Shown one piece after another: positions 1-8,816 of a stretch of 64,000 nucleotides of DNA. The notes under the pieces are model-generated. The model had not been told where the DNA came from and did no database searches. It worked only from the letters and a program-made list of their open reading frames with translations. The position numbers and the translations under genes were made by a program. Every line of letters begins with the position of its first letter. The stretch's first letter is position 1. The DNA lies in the NCBI RefSeq assembly GCF_002356335.1, contig NZ_AP018165.1, positions 4,712,001 through 4,776,000 on the forward strand, written 5' to 3'. This DNA is from [Mycobacterium] stephanolepidis. GTDB lineage: Bacteria > Actinomycetota > Actinomycetes > Mycobacteriales > Mycobacteriaceae.

Positions 1-2
1 GT

Positions 3-758
3 GCGGCCATCAGCGACCCGAGCATGCGCGCCACCTGCCTGCGCTACGTCTCGGGTATCGCAGTCGTCCAGGCGGCATGGGTCTGCTGGGGGCTCTTCGC
101 ACCGGAACATCTGCGCATACCGCTGTTCGTGGTGATCGCGCTGGCCGACCTGTCGGTGCCCGTGTTCGCCGAACGCGCCACCACCACGTCATGGCATCCC
201 CAGCACATTGCCGAACGCTACGGCCTGTTCACCCTCATCGTGCTCGGCGAATCCATCCTGGCCTCCGCGAACTCGATCATCGGCGGCGCCGAGGAAGCCG
301 ACCACACCGGCACCATGATCGGTATCGCTGTGTCGGCCTTGATCATCGTCGCCGCGGTGTGGTGGATCTACTTCGACCAGGAACAAGAGTGCAAGGACGC
401 GTCACTGCGCTCAACCCTGCTGTGGGGCTACAGCCACTACTTCATCTTCGCCGCCGTCGCGGCAATCTCAGCGGGGTTCGAGATCGCCGTCGACGAGGGA
501 CTCGGCAAGAGCCACCTGAGTTCGACCGTTGCCGCCTTCACGATCACGGTCCCATTCGCCATCTACCTGGTGTTGGCATGGCTGGTGCTGCTCCTGCAAC
601 GCCGCGACACCATCCTGAACATCGGGCTACCGGCGATCGCCGTTGCCTCAGTTGCCATCTCGACACTCCCGCACACGTTGTACTGGCTCGCCGGTTTAGC
701 GGCGTTGGCGGCCGCGCTGGTCACCTGGCGGCGCATCGAGGACACCGAGCCCGCTTAA
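3..758 (+). CDS. Low temperature requirement A (LtrA) family membrane protein, 5' end missing
   Basis: The reading frame is open from the window edge, so the gene is truncated at its 5' end; 251 codons plus the stop are visible. The product is a polytopic membrane protein with at least six hydrophobic segments. The segment with RYGLFTLIVLGESILA is typical of LtrA proteins, whose function is poorly defined (the name comes from a Listeria cold-growth phenotype). Its stop overlaps the stop of the convergent exported-protein gene. Family call from motif recognition; transported or bound substrate unknown. Confidence 0.8.
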   Translation, partial: AAISDPSMRATCLRYVSGIAVVQAAWVCWGLFAPEHLRIPLFVVIALADLSVPVFAERATTTSWHPQHIAERYGLFTLIVLGESILASANSIIGGAEEADHTGTMIGIAVSALIIVAAVWWIYFDQEQECKDASLRSTLLWGYSHYFIFAAVAAISAGFEIAVDEGLGKSHLSSTVAAFTITVPFAIYLVLAWLVLLLQRRDTILNIGLPAIAVASVAISTLPHTLYWLAGLAALAAALVTWRRIEDTEPA

Positions 759-1135
759 CGCACCGGGCACACCTGTTCCAATGCCGCCATGGCGTTGACC
801 GCGCCGGCCATCTCCTCGCCCGGCGGCGCGAGCACACCGTCCACCGAGGTCGCGACGGCCATCACCTCGGCGTAGTGCTCCGCGGCCGCCGCGGCGTCCA
901 GGGCCCGCCCTTGCACCGTGCGGTCGGCCGTGTCCCGCGCGGCCGTCCGCAGCAGCACCGCGATCGCCCGATTTCGCGCGACAGCGGTCTGACGCACCGC
1001 CACCCCGTTCTCCTGCGAAAGTCCCCTAATCTGCACCCACGCCCGATCGACCGAAGCACAGTCATGCGGGTCCGCCGCGGCCACCGGAGCCAACACGGCC
1101 CACCCCAGGACAACTGCGACCAACGGCCAACGCAT
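755..1135 (-). CDS. Small exported protein of unknown function
   Basis: About 126 aa. The chosen ATG at 1135 gives a clean signal peptide (MRWPLVAVVLGW, then a hydrophobic stretch ending APVAAA before DPHDC). An ATG at 1147 is also possible. Longer readings run back into the inverted repeat at 1156-1203 and are unlikely. The mature part is Ala-rich, helical, with two cysteines (near the N-terminus and in the C-terminal EQVCPVR) that could form a disulfide. It lies downstream of pntB on the same strand but is separated by the hairpin. No family recognised. Confidence 0.6.
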   Translation of the reverse strand: MRWPLVAVVLGWAVLAPVAAADPHDCASVDRAWVQIRGLSQENGVAVRQTAVARNRAIAVLLRTAARDTADRTVQGRALDAAAAAEHYAEVMAVATSVDGVLAPPGEEMAGAVNAMAALEQVCPVR

Positions 1136-1155
1136 AAACCCCTTCATACGCCGAA

Positions 1156-1203
1156 TGGGAACCTCACGAGGATTTCCGGCTGGATTTCCGCGTGAGATTC
1201 CCA
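1156..1203 (-). terminator. Inverted repeat after pntB, probable terminator
   Basis: Arms 1156-1168 and 1191-1203 (TGGGAACCTCACG and CGTGAGATTCCCA) pair with one mismatch around a 22-nt loop. The loop itself holds two copies of GGATTTCC (1170-1177, 1182-1189). It begins 22 nt beyond the pntB stop on the minus strand and has no clear U-tract. It most likely ends the pnt transcript, although it could also act on the downstream small gene. Confidence 0.45.
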
Positions 1204-1224
1204 CTCGATGGCAAAGAGGTTGGG

Positions 1225-2670
1225 CTACAGCGCCTTAAGCTCCTCGATGACTGCGGACACCGACTTCTTGGCGTCCCCGAACAACATCGAGGTCTGCGGC
1301 TGGAAGAACAGCGGGTTCTCGATACCCGCGTAGCCCGAGCTCATCGAACGCTTCAGCACGATCACCGAGCGCGACTCATCGACATTCAGGATCGGCATGC
1401 CGTGAATCGGGCTGGACGGGTCATTGCGAGCCGCCGGGTTGGTGACATCGTTGGCGCCAATCACGATGGTGACATCGGTCCGGTTGAACTCGCCGTTGAT
1501 GTCGTCCATTTCCTTCATGGCGTCGTACTCGACGTCGGCCTCGGCGAGCAGCACGTTCATGTGTCCGGGCATGCGACCGGCAACCGGGTGAATGGCGTAC
1601 TTGACCTCAACACCCTTGCTCTCCAGCAGGTCCGCCATCTCCTTGACAGTGTGCTGGGCCTGCGCGACGGCCAGGCCGTAACCGGGCACCACGATCACCT
1701 GGTTGGCGTAGGCCATCTGAATCGCTGCGTCGGAGGCAGACGTCGCCTTGACCGTGCCCTGCTCGGCCGAACCAGCGGCGGCTCCGGTGTCACCGCCACC
1801 GAACGAACCGAACACGATGGCCGGAATCGACCGGTTCATCGCAACGGCCATCAGGTTGGTCAGGATCGAGCCGGAGGCGCCCACGATCATGCCCGCGACA
1901 ATCATCGCGGTGTTGTTCAGCGCCAAACCTGCTGCGGCGGCAGACAAACCGGTCATCGCGTTGAGCAGTGAGATGACCACCGGCATGTCGGCGCCACCGA
2001 TGGGGAACACCACGAACAGACCCATCACACCGGCGAAGACCAGTACCGCGACGATCCACCAGACCGGCAGGCCGGGATGCAGCCCGATGTAGACGGCGGC
2101 GCCGACCGCAGCCAGCAGCAGCACGATATTGGAAGCCTGGAAAAGCTTGGCGGAAGCAACAAGCCGCTTCTCGACATTCTTCGGAATGGACTCCTGCAGT
2201 TTGGCGAAGGCCACCAGCGAGCCCCAGAACGACACCGAACCGATGACCGCGGCGAACAGCGATCCCACCACCAGCGCCACGGTCGGCGACTGATCTGGCT
2301 TGAACTCCGAAAAGCCCTTCGTCTCAATGAATTCTGACCAGGCGATAAGCGCCACGGTGCCACCACCGACACCGTTGAACAATGCCACCAGCTGCGGCAT
2401 GGCGGTCATCTTGGTCTTCAGTGCGGGCGGAATGCCCAGTACGACACCGATACCCAGGCCCGCGCCGATCAGGATCCAGTCCAGCGTGGTGGCACTCTCG
2501 CTCACCTTGATCAGCGTGGCAAGCACCGCGATGCCCATGCCGACGGCGGCAATCCAGTTGCCGCGCACTGCGGTCTTGGGTCCGGTCAGGCCGGACAGAC
2601 CGTAGATGAAGAGGGCAAACGCGGCGATGTAGAGAACATCGACGAGGTAGTTGAGGCTTTCGGTGCTCAC
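1225..2670 (-). CDS. pntB: NAD(P) transhydrogenase subunit beta
   Basis: 481 aa, full length for PntB. The N-terminal half is a bundle of hydrophobic helices (domain II, proton channel). The C-terminal ~180 residues are the NADP(H)-binding domain III with the diagnostic VPGYGLAVAQAQH segment and the later VIGANDVTNPAARND segment. It forms the membrane-bound proton-translocating transhydrogenase with PntAa and PntAb, exchanging hydride between NADH and NADP+. Its start overlaps the stop of pntAb by 4 bp, showing translational coupling. Gene order matches M. tuberculosis Rv0155-Rv0157. Confidence 0.96.
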   Translation of the reverse strand: MSTESLNYLVDVLYIAAFALFIYGLSGLTGPKTAVRGNWIAAVGMGIAVLATLIKVSESATTLDWILIGAGLGIGVVLGIPPALKTKMTAMPQLVALFNGVGGGTVALIAWSEFIETKGFSEFKPDQSPTVALVVGSLFAAVIGSVSFWGSLVAFAKLQESIPKNVEKRLVASAKLFQASNIVLLLAAVGAAVYIGLHPGLPVWWIVAVLVFAGVMGLFVVFPIGGADMPVVISLLNAMTGLSAAAAGLALNNTAMIVAGMIVGASGSILTNLMAVAMNRSIPAIVFGSFGGGDTGAAAGSAEQGTVKATSASDAAIQMAYANQVIVVPGYGLAVAQAQHTVKEMADLLESKGVEVKYAIHPVAGRMPGHMNVLLAEADVEYDAMKEMDDINGEFNRTDVTIVIGANDVTNPAARNDPSSPIHGMPILNVDESRSVIVLKRSMSSGYAGIENPLFFQPQTSMLFGDAKKSVSAVIEELKAL

Positions 2671-2984
2671 TTGGCCGCCTCTTTCTGCTCAGGCTTCTTC
2701 GACTTGAACATGCCCAGCATGCGGTCGGTCACCAAGAAGCCACCGATCACGTTCAGGGTTCCGAAGATCAACGCGACGAACGCGATGATCCGAGTGCCCC
2801 AGCTGGCGTCGGCGGGCAGGTTGCCCAGGACGATCAGCGCACCCAGCACCACGATGCCGTGAATGGCGTTGGTGCCCGACATCAACGGGGTGTGCAAGGT
2901 GTTGGGCACCTTGGAGATAACGGCGAATCCGACGAACCCGGCAAGCACCAGGATCGCGATGTTGGCCAGTAGCTGTCCGTACAT
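2667..2984 (-). CDS. pntAb: NAD(P) transhydrogenase subunit alpha part 2
   Basis: 105 aa with three to four membrane helices; the central HTPLMSGTNAIHGIVVLGA segment is the conserved PntAb core. It supplies the alpha-side membrane helices of the transhydrogenase, here encoded separately from the NAD-binding part as in other actinobacteria. It sits 2 bp after pntAa and overlaps pntB by 4 bp, so the three genes form one operon. Confidence 0.95.
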   Translation of the reverse strand: MYGQLLANIAILVLAGFVGFAVISKVPNTLHTPLMSGTNAIHGIVVLGALIVLGNLPADASWGTRIIAFVALIFGTLNVIGGFLVTDRMLGMFKSKKPEQKEAAK

Positions 2985-2986
2985 GT

Positions 2987-4075
2987 CTAGGAGACCTCCC
3001 GGGTAACGCAGGAGCCCGCGACGATCTCATCATCGAAGTCCGGCGCCAGGGCGCCATCCTTGATGAGGAGTTCGAGAACGGACGTGATGTTCTTGGCATA
3101 CAGCTCGCTGGCGTGCTCGGGCATGGTGGCCGGCAGGTTGAGGGGCGAAGCGATCGTCACACCGTGCTTGACGACGGTCTGGCCGGGCTCGGTCAGTTCA
3201 CAGTTGCCGCCGGTCTCCCCCGCGAGATCCACGACGACAGAACCGGGCTTCATGCCCTCGACTGCCGCAGCGGTCACCAGACGCGGCGCCGGACGCCCGG
3301 GCACGAGCGCCGTGGTGATGACGACGTCGAATCCCTTGATGGCCTCTTCGAGCGCCTGCTGCTGCTTCTGGCGCTCCTCCTCGGTGAGCTCGCGGGCGTA
3401 GCCGCCCTCGCCGGCCGCATCGATGCCGAGATCGAGCCACTGGGCACCGACCGAACGGACCTGATCTGCCACCTCGGGGCGAACGTCGTAGCCGGTGGTG
3501 CGCCCGCCGAGCCGCTTGGCCGTCGCCAGCGCCTGCAGACCGGCCACACCGACACCGAGCACCAGCACCAGCGCGGGCTTCACGGTTCCCGCGGCCGTGG
3601 TGAGCATCGGGAAGAAGCGAGTCGATTCCGAGGCCGCCACGAGCACGGACTTGTACCCGGCTACGTTGGCCTGCGACGACAGCGCGTCCATCACCTGGGC
3701 GCGGGAGATGCGGGGAATAGCTTCCACGGCAAAGGCTTGCACGCCCGCGCTCTTGAGCGCGCCGATGCTGTTGTCGGCATTGCGCGGCGCCAGGAAGCCG
3801 ATGAGGGTCTGCCCCTCACGCAGGCTAGCGACCTCGGCGGGCGAGGGCGGCGCAACCTTGACGACGACATCGGCGGACCAAGCGTCACCCACCGTCGCAC
3901 CGGCTTCGGTGTACAGCTCGTCGGGCAGCAGCGCGCGCTCTCCGGCGCCGCTTTCTATAACGACGTTCACACCCTTGCCAATCAGCCCGGCGATCGCCTT
4001 GGGCACCAGCGCAACGCGGCGCTCGTCCTCACCCGACTCTCGGACAACTCCGATAGTGACTGGTTGATCGGTCAT
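2987..4075 (-). CDS. pntAa: NAD(P) transhydrogenase subunit alpha part 1 (NAD-binding)
   Basis: 362 aa soluble NAD(H)-binding domain I, related to alanine dehydrogenase. Visible landmarks are the N-terminal GVVRESGEDERRVALVP, the Rossmann LVLGVGVAGLQALATAKRLG motif near residue 170, and the RPAPRLVT mobile-loop region. It is first in the pnt operon; the ATG at 4075 gives the usual family N-terminus. The upstream gap (4076-4174) holds a 12-bp palindrome that may be an operator. Confidence 0.96.
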   Translation of the reverse strand: MTDQPVTIGVVRESGEDERRVALVPKAIAGLIGKGVNVVIESGAGERALLPDELYTEAGATVGDAWSADVVVKVAPPSPAEVASLREGQTLIGFLAPRNADNSIGALKSAGVQAFAVEAIPRISRAQVMDALSSQANVAGYKSVLVAASESTRFFPMLTTAAGTVKPALVLVLGVGVAGLQALATAKRLGGRTTGYDVRPEVADQVRSVGAQWLDLGIDAAGEGGYARELTEEERQKQQQALEEAIKGFDVVITTALVPGRPAPRLVTAAAVEGMKPGSVVVDLAGETGGNCELTEPGQTVVKHGVTIASPLNLPATMPEHASELYAKNITSVLELLIKDGALAPDFDDEIVAGSCVTREVS

Positions 4076-4131
4076 CTACTCGCCCTTCACCCTGTGGTGC
4101 AGCATGCCGACGGATACTAAGGAAAGGCATG

Positions 4132-4143
4132 CTTGTTAACAAG
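4132..4143. promoter_or_regulatory. 12-bp palindrome upstream of pntAa
   Basis: CTTGTTAACAAG is a perfect palindrome 57 bp upstream of the pntAa start. A second GTTAAC lies about 35 bp further away. The position suits a repressor or activator site for the pnt operon; no cognate regulator is adjacent in this window. Confidence 0.35.
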
Positions 4144-4174
4144 TCTTCCGTTTTTGTAAATCCTGCAAAGGTCG

Positions 4175-5200
4175 TTAACCAGGGCAAGGACCGTGATCTG
4201 GCACGCGTTCCGACTCTCTCGGCGGCCCCGGCGGGGTGCCATTCCCGAAGGGTCTGCCACCCAGTATCTCGCGTCCATGCGGGGTCAGCCAGCCACTCAG
4301 ATCCGGCCCCTTCGGGACAATCTGAGTGGGATTGATATCGGTGTGCACCACGTAGTAGTGCTCCTTGATCTGCCCGAAATCGACGGTGTCACCGAAGCCT
4401 GGGGTTTGATACAGATCCCGCGAGTACGCCCACAACACCGGCATCTCGGTCAGCTTCTCGCGATTGCACTTGAAGTGCCCGTGATACACCGGATCGAACC
4501 GGACCAATGTGGTGAACAGCCGCACATCCGCCTCGGTAATGGTGTCGCCCACCAAATACCTTTGTCCGGCAAGCCTTTCCGACAGCCAATCGAGCGCGGT
4601 GAACAGGCGATCGTAGGCGGCGTCGTACGCATCCTGGCCTCCGGCGAAACCGCAACGGTAGACGCCGTTGTTGACCTCTGTGTAGACGCGGCGGTTCACC
4701 TCGTCGATTTCGGTGCGCAATGCCTCGGGATACAGCTGTGGCGCGCCCGACCGGTGATGCTCGACCCATTCGGTGGAGAAGTCCAGCGTCATCTGCGCGT
4801 AGTCGTTGGTCACGACTTCCCCGGACGCCTCTTCCACGACAGCGGGCACGGTGATGCCGCGGGGATAGTCCGGATACCGCTTGAGATAGGCATCGCGCAG
4901 GAAGTGGATACCCAGGACGGGATCGACACCGCCCGGATCCAGATCGAAAGTCCAGCTGCGCTTGTCATGCGTGGGGCCGCAAAGCCCGAGAGATAGAACG
5001 TCTTCCAAACCGAGCAGGCGACGGACGATGAGCGTCCGGTTCGCCCAGGGACAGGCACGTGCGGCGACGAGCCGGTACCTCCCGGGCTCGACCGGGTAGC
5101 CGTCACGGCCGTCCGCGGTGATCCGCGTATTGATGTAGTTGGTGTCCCGCTTGAACTCACCGGGCTCGACGTACTTGGTGTTCTCCGGGTTCTGGCTCAC
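4175..5200 (-). CDS. Glutathionyl-hydroquinone reductase-like GST family protein
   Basis: 341 aa, thioredoxin-fold GST of the omega-like S-glutathionyl-hydroquinone reductase family (YqjG/ECM4/PcpF). The catalytic cysteine is in ACPWANR (Cys50); the GLCGPTHDKRSWTF and VPAVVEE segments follow in the N-terminal domain. The helical C-terminal domain starts near residue 165 with RRVYTEVNNGVYRCGFA. Start is GTG at 5200. Mycobacteria make mycothiol rather than glutathione, so the natural thiol partner is probably mycothiol (inference). It stands alone on its strand. Confidence 0.88.
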   Translation of the reverse strand: MSQNPENTKYVEPGEFKRDTNYINTRITADGRDGYPVEPGRYRLVAARACPWANRTLIVRRLLGLEDVLSLGLCGPTHDKRSWTFDLDPGGVDPVLGIHFLRDAYLKRYPDYPRGITVPAVVEEASGEVVTNDYAQMTLDFSTEWVEHHRSGAPQLYPEALRTEIDEVNRRVYTEVNNGVYRCGFAGGQDAYDAAYDRLFTALDWLSERLAGQRYLVGDTITEADVRLFTTLVRFDPVYHGHFKCNREKLTEMPVLWAYSRDLYQTPGFGDTVDFGQIKEHYYVVHTDINPTQIVPKGPDLSGWLTPHGREILGGRPFGNGTPPGPPRESERVPDHGPCPG

Positions 5201-5241
5201 ACACTCCAGTCTGGCACCGTCAGCATTCGAGGCAACGTCCT

Positions 5242-5916
5242 TCAGCCGGCCGATCCGTCAGGTTCACCCTTCTCGTTCAGCGGATGGCCACCCTTGACGC
5301 CTTGGGCGATTCCCGATGGAAACGCCGACGTCGTATTGGAGCCTGCACTGGGCGCACCAGGTATCACCAGGCACGTGGTGTCCACCGCGATGCCCGGCAG
5401 ATTCGGCCAACCCCTATCCGAGTGATACTGGGCAAAAGCGTTGATCTCCATGTTGACCGTTCCCTGTCCGTCCGGATCGGGCTCCACACGGTAGGCCGTC
5501 AGCTGTGCCATGGCGGCATTCTCGGGATCGGCCGGCGACTTCTCCAGATTCACTTCAACACCCGACAGGGTCTGGGGTGCACTCGCCGACGACATGGGCC
5601 GCGCCACGGACCCACAGTGGGCATAGGTCAGTACCCAGCCGTTCTGCAGAGCCTTCCGTGTCTCTCGGGTGACAACGTCCAATGGATCACCGTGTGTGAA
5701 AGACGCAGTCCTGACCACCGACTCACGCGAGATGTTGTTCAGCCCGTTGTACGAGGCGCGGTACACCGTGGCGGGAGCAAGCCAGGCATCCGCCGCCAGC
5801 CGGGCAGATCGCGCCGCATCCGCGGCGTTCGGCTCGAAGGTTTCGGGATGCTTAGGACACGACGCGGCCAGCACGAAAACCAGCAACAGCACCGGCGAAA
5901 GCCGCAGGACCCTCAC
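5242..5916 (-). CDS. Exported, possibly lipid-anchored protein in the effector-like operon
   Basis: 224 aa. The N-terminus MRVLRLSPVLLLVFVLAASC is a signal peptide ending in a cysteine; AAS-C is a weak lipobox because Ala replaces the usual Leu at -3. The body has conserved-looking WVLTYAHCGS and VDTTCLVIPG segments but no recognised domain. The start is a GTG that overlaps the stop of the upstream peptidase-domain gene (GTGA), so the two are translationally coupled. Plausible jobs are an accessory or immunity-like partner of that protein; this is inference only. Confidence 0.7.
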   Translation of the reverse strand: MRVLRLSPVLLLVFVLAASCPKHPETFEPNAADAARSARLAADAWLAPATVYRASYNGLNNISRESVVRTASFTHGDPLDVVTRETRKALQNGWVLTYAHCGSVARPMSSASAPQTLSGVEVNLEKSPADPENAAMAQLTAYRVEPDPDGQGTVNMEINAFAQYHSDRGWPNLPGIAVDTTCLVIPGAPSAGSNTTSAFPSGIAQGVKGGHPLNEKGEPDGSAG

Positions 5917-7493
5917 TTCGGGATCACCTCACCCCATGGCCGATAGCGCGTTTCGCCACCGAACGATATTCGGTTGTTGACGAAATCATCCTTCGGGATG
6001 GTCATCTTCTGCCCTGAAGAGGGCTCGTAGATTTCCAATGAATCGCCCTGCATTCCGGTCACCAAGACAATGTGCCCGTTCACTCCGCTGCCGACGAACA
6101 GCGGAACAGACTGCCCGGACTGGACGGCCGCACTGATCGCCTGATAGTCCCCGGACGGGCCCAGCGGATTAGCCACCTCGAACCGATACGCGCTGCCCGG
6201 GACACCGGGACCGCCGGGCTTGCCCATCTCGTCAGCGGCGCCTCCCGGGGGCGTACCCAACGACTCCGGCCAGGTCGTGCCCCAACCCGGGACGATCGCG
6301 TTGTTCGTCGAATCGTGCATCTTCTTGGCTTCATCTGCGAACTTGGATGTGACCTCCGCGGTAGCGATCGATTGTCCAGGCTGTGGCGGTTCGGACCCGG
6401 TCGCGTCATATCCCGTAAGCATCTTCATCGCATACACCGGGTCGTTGATCATCTTGGCGACAACAAGCGAGGAAGACCCACAGGTGGTGCCGTCGGGTTG
6501 CGTCAGGACGCCCGGATGATTCTTCGCGTACTCCACCGGGTCAAGCTCACGCACCTGTTGATCATCCATGAGCGCCAATTTGTCCGAGAACCGTTGCAGC
6601 GTAGCGATATCGCCTCCCCGTGCGAGAGCGGAGATGATCCAGTTCCGTCGGGCCTCATCCTTCGCGTTATCGAGCATCGCCTGCGCCTTGGCGCGATCCT
6701 CGGGGCTCATCGCCGCCAGGTTGGCATCTGCGCGCTCCTGCACGCCCGGCCGCAAACCTGTTCCGTCCTTATGACCATCCGGGTCACCCTTGACGCCCGA
6801 CCAATTGTTGACCGAACCGATCGCGCCCGCCGCGACGGAAGTGTGGTCGGGCAGCGTGATGCCCTCCACTGCTTTTCCGAGTTCGCCCTTCGCCGTGTTC
6901 ACCGCCTTGTCGGCGTCCCCATACGCGCCCGCGAGTTCTTCGACACCGTGCACGACATCGCCCACAAGCTTCCGGACATACGGGATGGCGTCCCACGGCG
7001 CTTTGGGAATGTTGCTCCAGTCGACGTCGTCCTTGAGCGACGCGAACGCGTTGTGCCACCGTTCACGCGCCTTCTCCATCGACCCGCCAAACGTGTCGAG
7101 CGAGCCGGCCACCCCGGTAGCGGCCGGACCGATCGTCGTGGATCGTGTCTTGAAGTTCGCGATGCTGGTGCGCGCCTTGTCCCCGGTCGTTTCACCGTAC
7201 GGATCGCCCGGCGTGCGCCCCCACACCGTGTCGGGGATCGTGTTCTGAGCCTGCTGAACATCGTTGGCATGCCACTCCCCCATGGCGGGCGCCATTTCCC
7301 GCCAACGAGCGGCCACCTCGCGCACGGTCGCCGGATCCGGAGGAGGTGGCTCGGTGGCCACCGCGATGACCTTCCGGACAGCACTGACGACCTTGCGCGC
7401 TATCGGCCAGACCGTGCTCACGGTGATCTCGCCGATCTGTCTCAGATCGGCGATTACCTGCTCAAGCTGCTTTTGCGTGTCACCCAGCGTCAT
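5913..7493 (-). CDS. Large WXG100-like protein with C-terminal C39-type cysteine peptidase domain
   Basis: 526 aa. Residues 1-250 are helical with scattered Trp (AARWREMAP, RERWHNAF), resembling the long helical N-termini of actinobacterial type VII secretion substrates. Residues ~325-526 look like a papain-like/C39_2 peptidase: Gln332 and Cys338 in TQPDGTTCGSSSL, His474 in NGHIVLVTG, and an acidic residue in LEIYEPSSG (Glu490). No signal peptide or membrane helix is seen. It is preceded 12 bp upstream by a small helical partner and followed by a lipoprotein-like gene. Peptidase activity and secretion are inferred. A bacteriocin-processing role is unlikely since no ABC transporter is nearby. 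Confidence 0.7.
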   Translation of the reverse strand: MTLGDTQKQLEQVIADLRQIGEITVSTVWPIARKVVSAVRKVIAVATEPPPPDPATVREVAARWREMAPAMGEWHANDVQQAQNTIPDTVWGRTPGDPYGETTGDKARTSIANFKTRSTTIGPAATGVAGSLDTFGGSMEKARERWHNAFASLKDDVDWSNIPKAPWDAIPYVRKLVGDVVHGVEELAGAYGDADKAVNTAKGELGKAVEGITLPDHTSVAAGAIGSVNNWSGVKGDPDGHKDGTGLRPGVQERADANLAAMSPEDRAKAQAMLDNAKDEARRNWIISALARGGDIATLQRFSDKLALMDDQQVRELDPVEYAKNHPGVLTQPDGTTCGSSSLVVAKMINDPVYAMKMLTGYDATGSEPPQPGQSIATAEVTSKFADEAKKMHDSTNNAIVPGWGTTWPESLGTPPGGAADEMGKPGGPGVPGSAYRFEVANPLGPSGDYQAISAAVQSGQSVPLFVGSGVNGHIVLVTGMQGDSLEIYEPSSGQKMTIPKDDFVNNRISFGGETRYRPWGEVIPK

Positions 7494-7505
7494 CGCGCAC
7501 CGGCC

Positions 7506-7802
7506 CTAGTTGAGCACCGGAAACTTGATTCCGGTGTCGCTGAGATTCCCCGCATTGCGCTGATCCATCTCGACGAGAGCCTTGGTGCACGTCCGGATGT
7601 TCTGCGAGATCTCTTTTTGCACAGCGGCAACCGTGCCGAGCGCGCCGGATACCCGATTCCGCGCAGCGTTCATGGCATCGCTCAGGTCACCGAGGTCCTT
7701 GCCCTCCGTGGCACGCAGCTTTCCCTTGGCGAACTCGACATGGGTATCCGTCGCGTCGAGTTGTGCCGCACATTTCTCCGTCGCGACCGGGTCGATCTTC
7801 AT
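7506..7802 (-). CDS. Small helical WXG100/EspC-like protein
   Basis: 98 aa, wholly helical with no signal peptide, length and pattern typical of type VII secretion WXG100/EspC-like partners, although no WXG motif is present; it has two cysteines (residues 11 and 72). The ATG at 7802 is preceded by a strong GGAGGGGG ribosome site 7 nt upstream; longer in-frame readings run into the neighbouring methyltransferase and are rejected. First gene of the three-gene operon; probably a partner or chaperone of the 526-aa protein (inference). Confidence 0.7.
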   Translation of the reverse strand: MKIDPVATEKCAAQLDATDTHVEFAKGKLRATEGKDLGDLSDAMNAARNRVSGALGTVAAVQKEISQNIRTCTKALVEMDQRNAGNLSDTGIKFPVLN

Positions 7803-7878
7803 GGGCCCCCTCCAGACATGCCCTTTCCGCATGTTAGCCCGGAACCGGTGGCCCAACCACCCCTTGTGGATAGCCCGG

Positions 7879-8805
7879 CTAGCCGGGCAGAACAGCGGTG
7901 AGGTAGTTGCCCTGTTCGATGAGTTCGACAACGTCCTGCGGCAGATCCGGGATGTCGATTCCGTAGGCCGCGGCCAGTTCCAGGGCATGCGCGCCGTGCA
8001 CCGTCCACCCGCGCGCGGCGAACCACTCCGCGACGTCAGCCCGCTCTTCGTCGTAGAACAACGAACTGATATCCACCTTCGACATGGGATGGCTATCGTC
8101 GGCATACTTCTTCTGGACCTCACCCCACTTGGCGATGTCGGGCCGTCCGCGCGTGGCTTCCACGGCGACCTGACTGCCCGGCGCCGATAGCGCGACAACC
8201 CGCTCGAACAGCAGATCCTGTGCCGCAGAAGGCAGGTAGACGATCAGACCCTCTGCCGACCATGCCGTCGGAGCCTCAGGGTCAAAGCCCGCGGCGAGCA
8301 AGGCGGCAGGCCAATCCTCTCGGAGATCCACGACCACCTCCCTGCGGTCACTCGTGGGGGTGGCGCCCTGTTCGGCCAGCACACGGTCCTTGAACTCCAG
8401 CACCTTGGGCTGGTCCAACTCGAAGACCTTGGTGCCTTCCGGCCACGGCAACCGATGCGCCCGCACATCCAGCCCGGCGGCGAGAATCACTGCCTGCTTG
8501 CAGCCGGAATTCGCTGCGTTTACAAAGAACTCGTCGAAAAACCTGCTACGCAAGCCGATCTGCCGAAATGCGGTCGCGGGGTTCAGCGCCTGCGCATCCG
8601 GATTGTCCAGCAGCCCAATCAGATGCGGCTCACCCGCGGCGCGCACGAAATGCTGCGCATATTCATCGCGCACCAGGGGGTCGGGCTGCGCGTTCTCAAT
8701 CGCACGGGCCGCCGCAACTCCCAGCGCCGTGAACCCCACGCTCGACACGATGTCCCAGGAGTCGCCCTCGCTGCGCGACCAGTCCTTGTCCTCGATGTTG
8801 GTCAT
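7879..8805 (-). CDS. LCMT-family SAM-dependent methyltransferase (copy 1 of 6)
   Basis: 308 aa, mycobacterial putative SAM-dependent methyltransferase of the leucine carboxyl methyltransferase (LCMT/PF04072-like) group. Landmarks: SWDIVSSVGFTALGVAAARA at the N-terminus, the SAM-binding VILAAGLDVRAHRLPWP (about 106-122), the acidic FELDQPKVLEFK (128-139) and WSAEGLIVYLP (182-192). Cytosolic; substrate unknown. Last of four tandem paralogues read on the minus strand; AAGGAAA ribosome site before ATG 8805. Confidence 0.9.
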   Translation of the reverse strand: MTNIEDKDWSRSEGDSWDIVSSVGFTALGVAAARAIENAQPDPLVRDEYAQHFVRAAGEPHLIGLLDNPDAQALNPATAFRQIGLRSRFFDEFFVNAANSGCKQAVILAAGLDVRAHRLPWPEGTKVFELDQPKVLEFKDRVLAEQGATPTSDRREVVVDLREDWPAALLAAGFDPEAPTAWSAEGLIVYLPSAAQDLLFERVVALSAPGSQVAVEATRGRPDIAKWGEVQKKYADDSHPMSKVDISSLFYDEERADVAEWFAARGWTVHGAHALELAAAYGIDIPDLPQDVVELIEQGNYLTAVLPG

Positions 8806-8816
8806 TACGTTTCCTT

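Noticed and set aside
3113..4120. 335-codon plus-strand ORF across pntAa
   Set aside because: Antisense to a fully conserved transhydrogenase subunit; composition is typical of a third-position GC shadow.
6072..7901. 609-codon plus-strand ORF opposite the C39-like gene
   Set aside because: Product is Arg/His-rich with no domain or ribosome site. The minus strand carries two well-formed genes with coupling, so this is a high-GC shadow frame.
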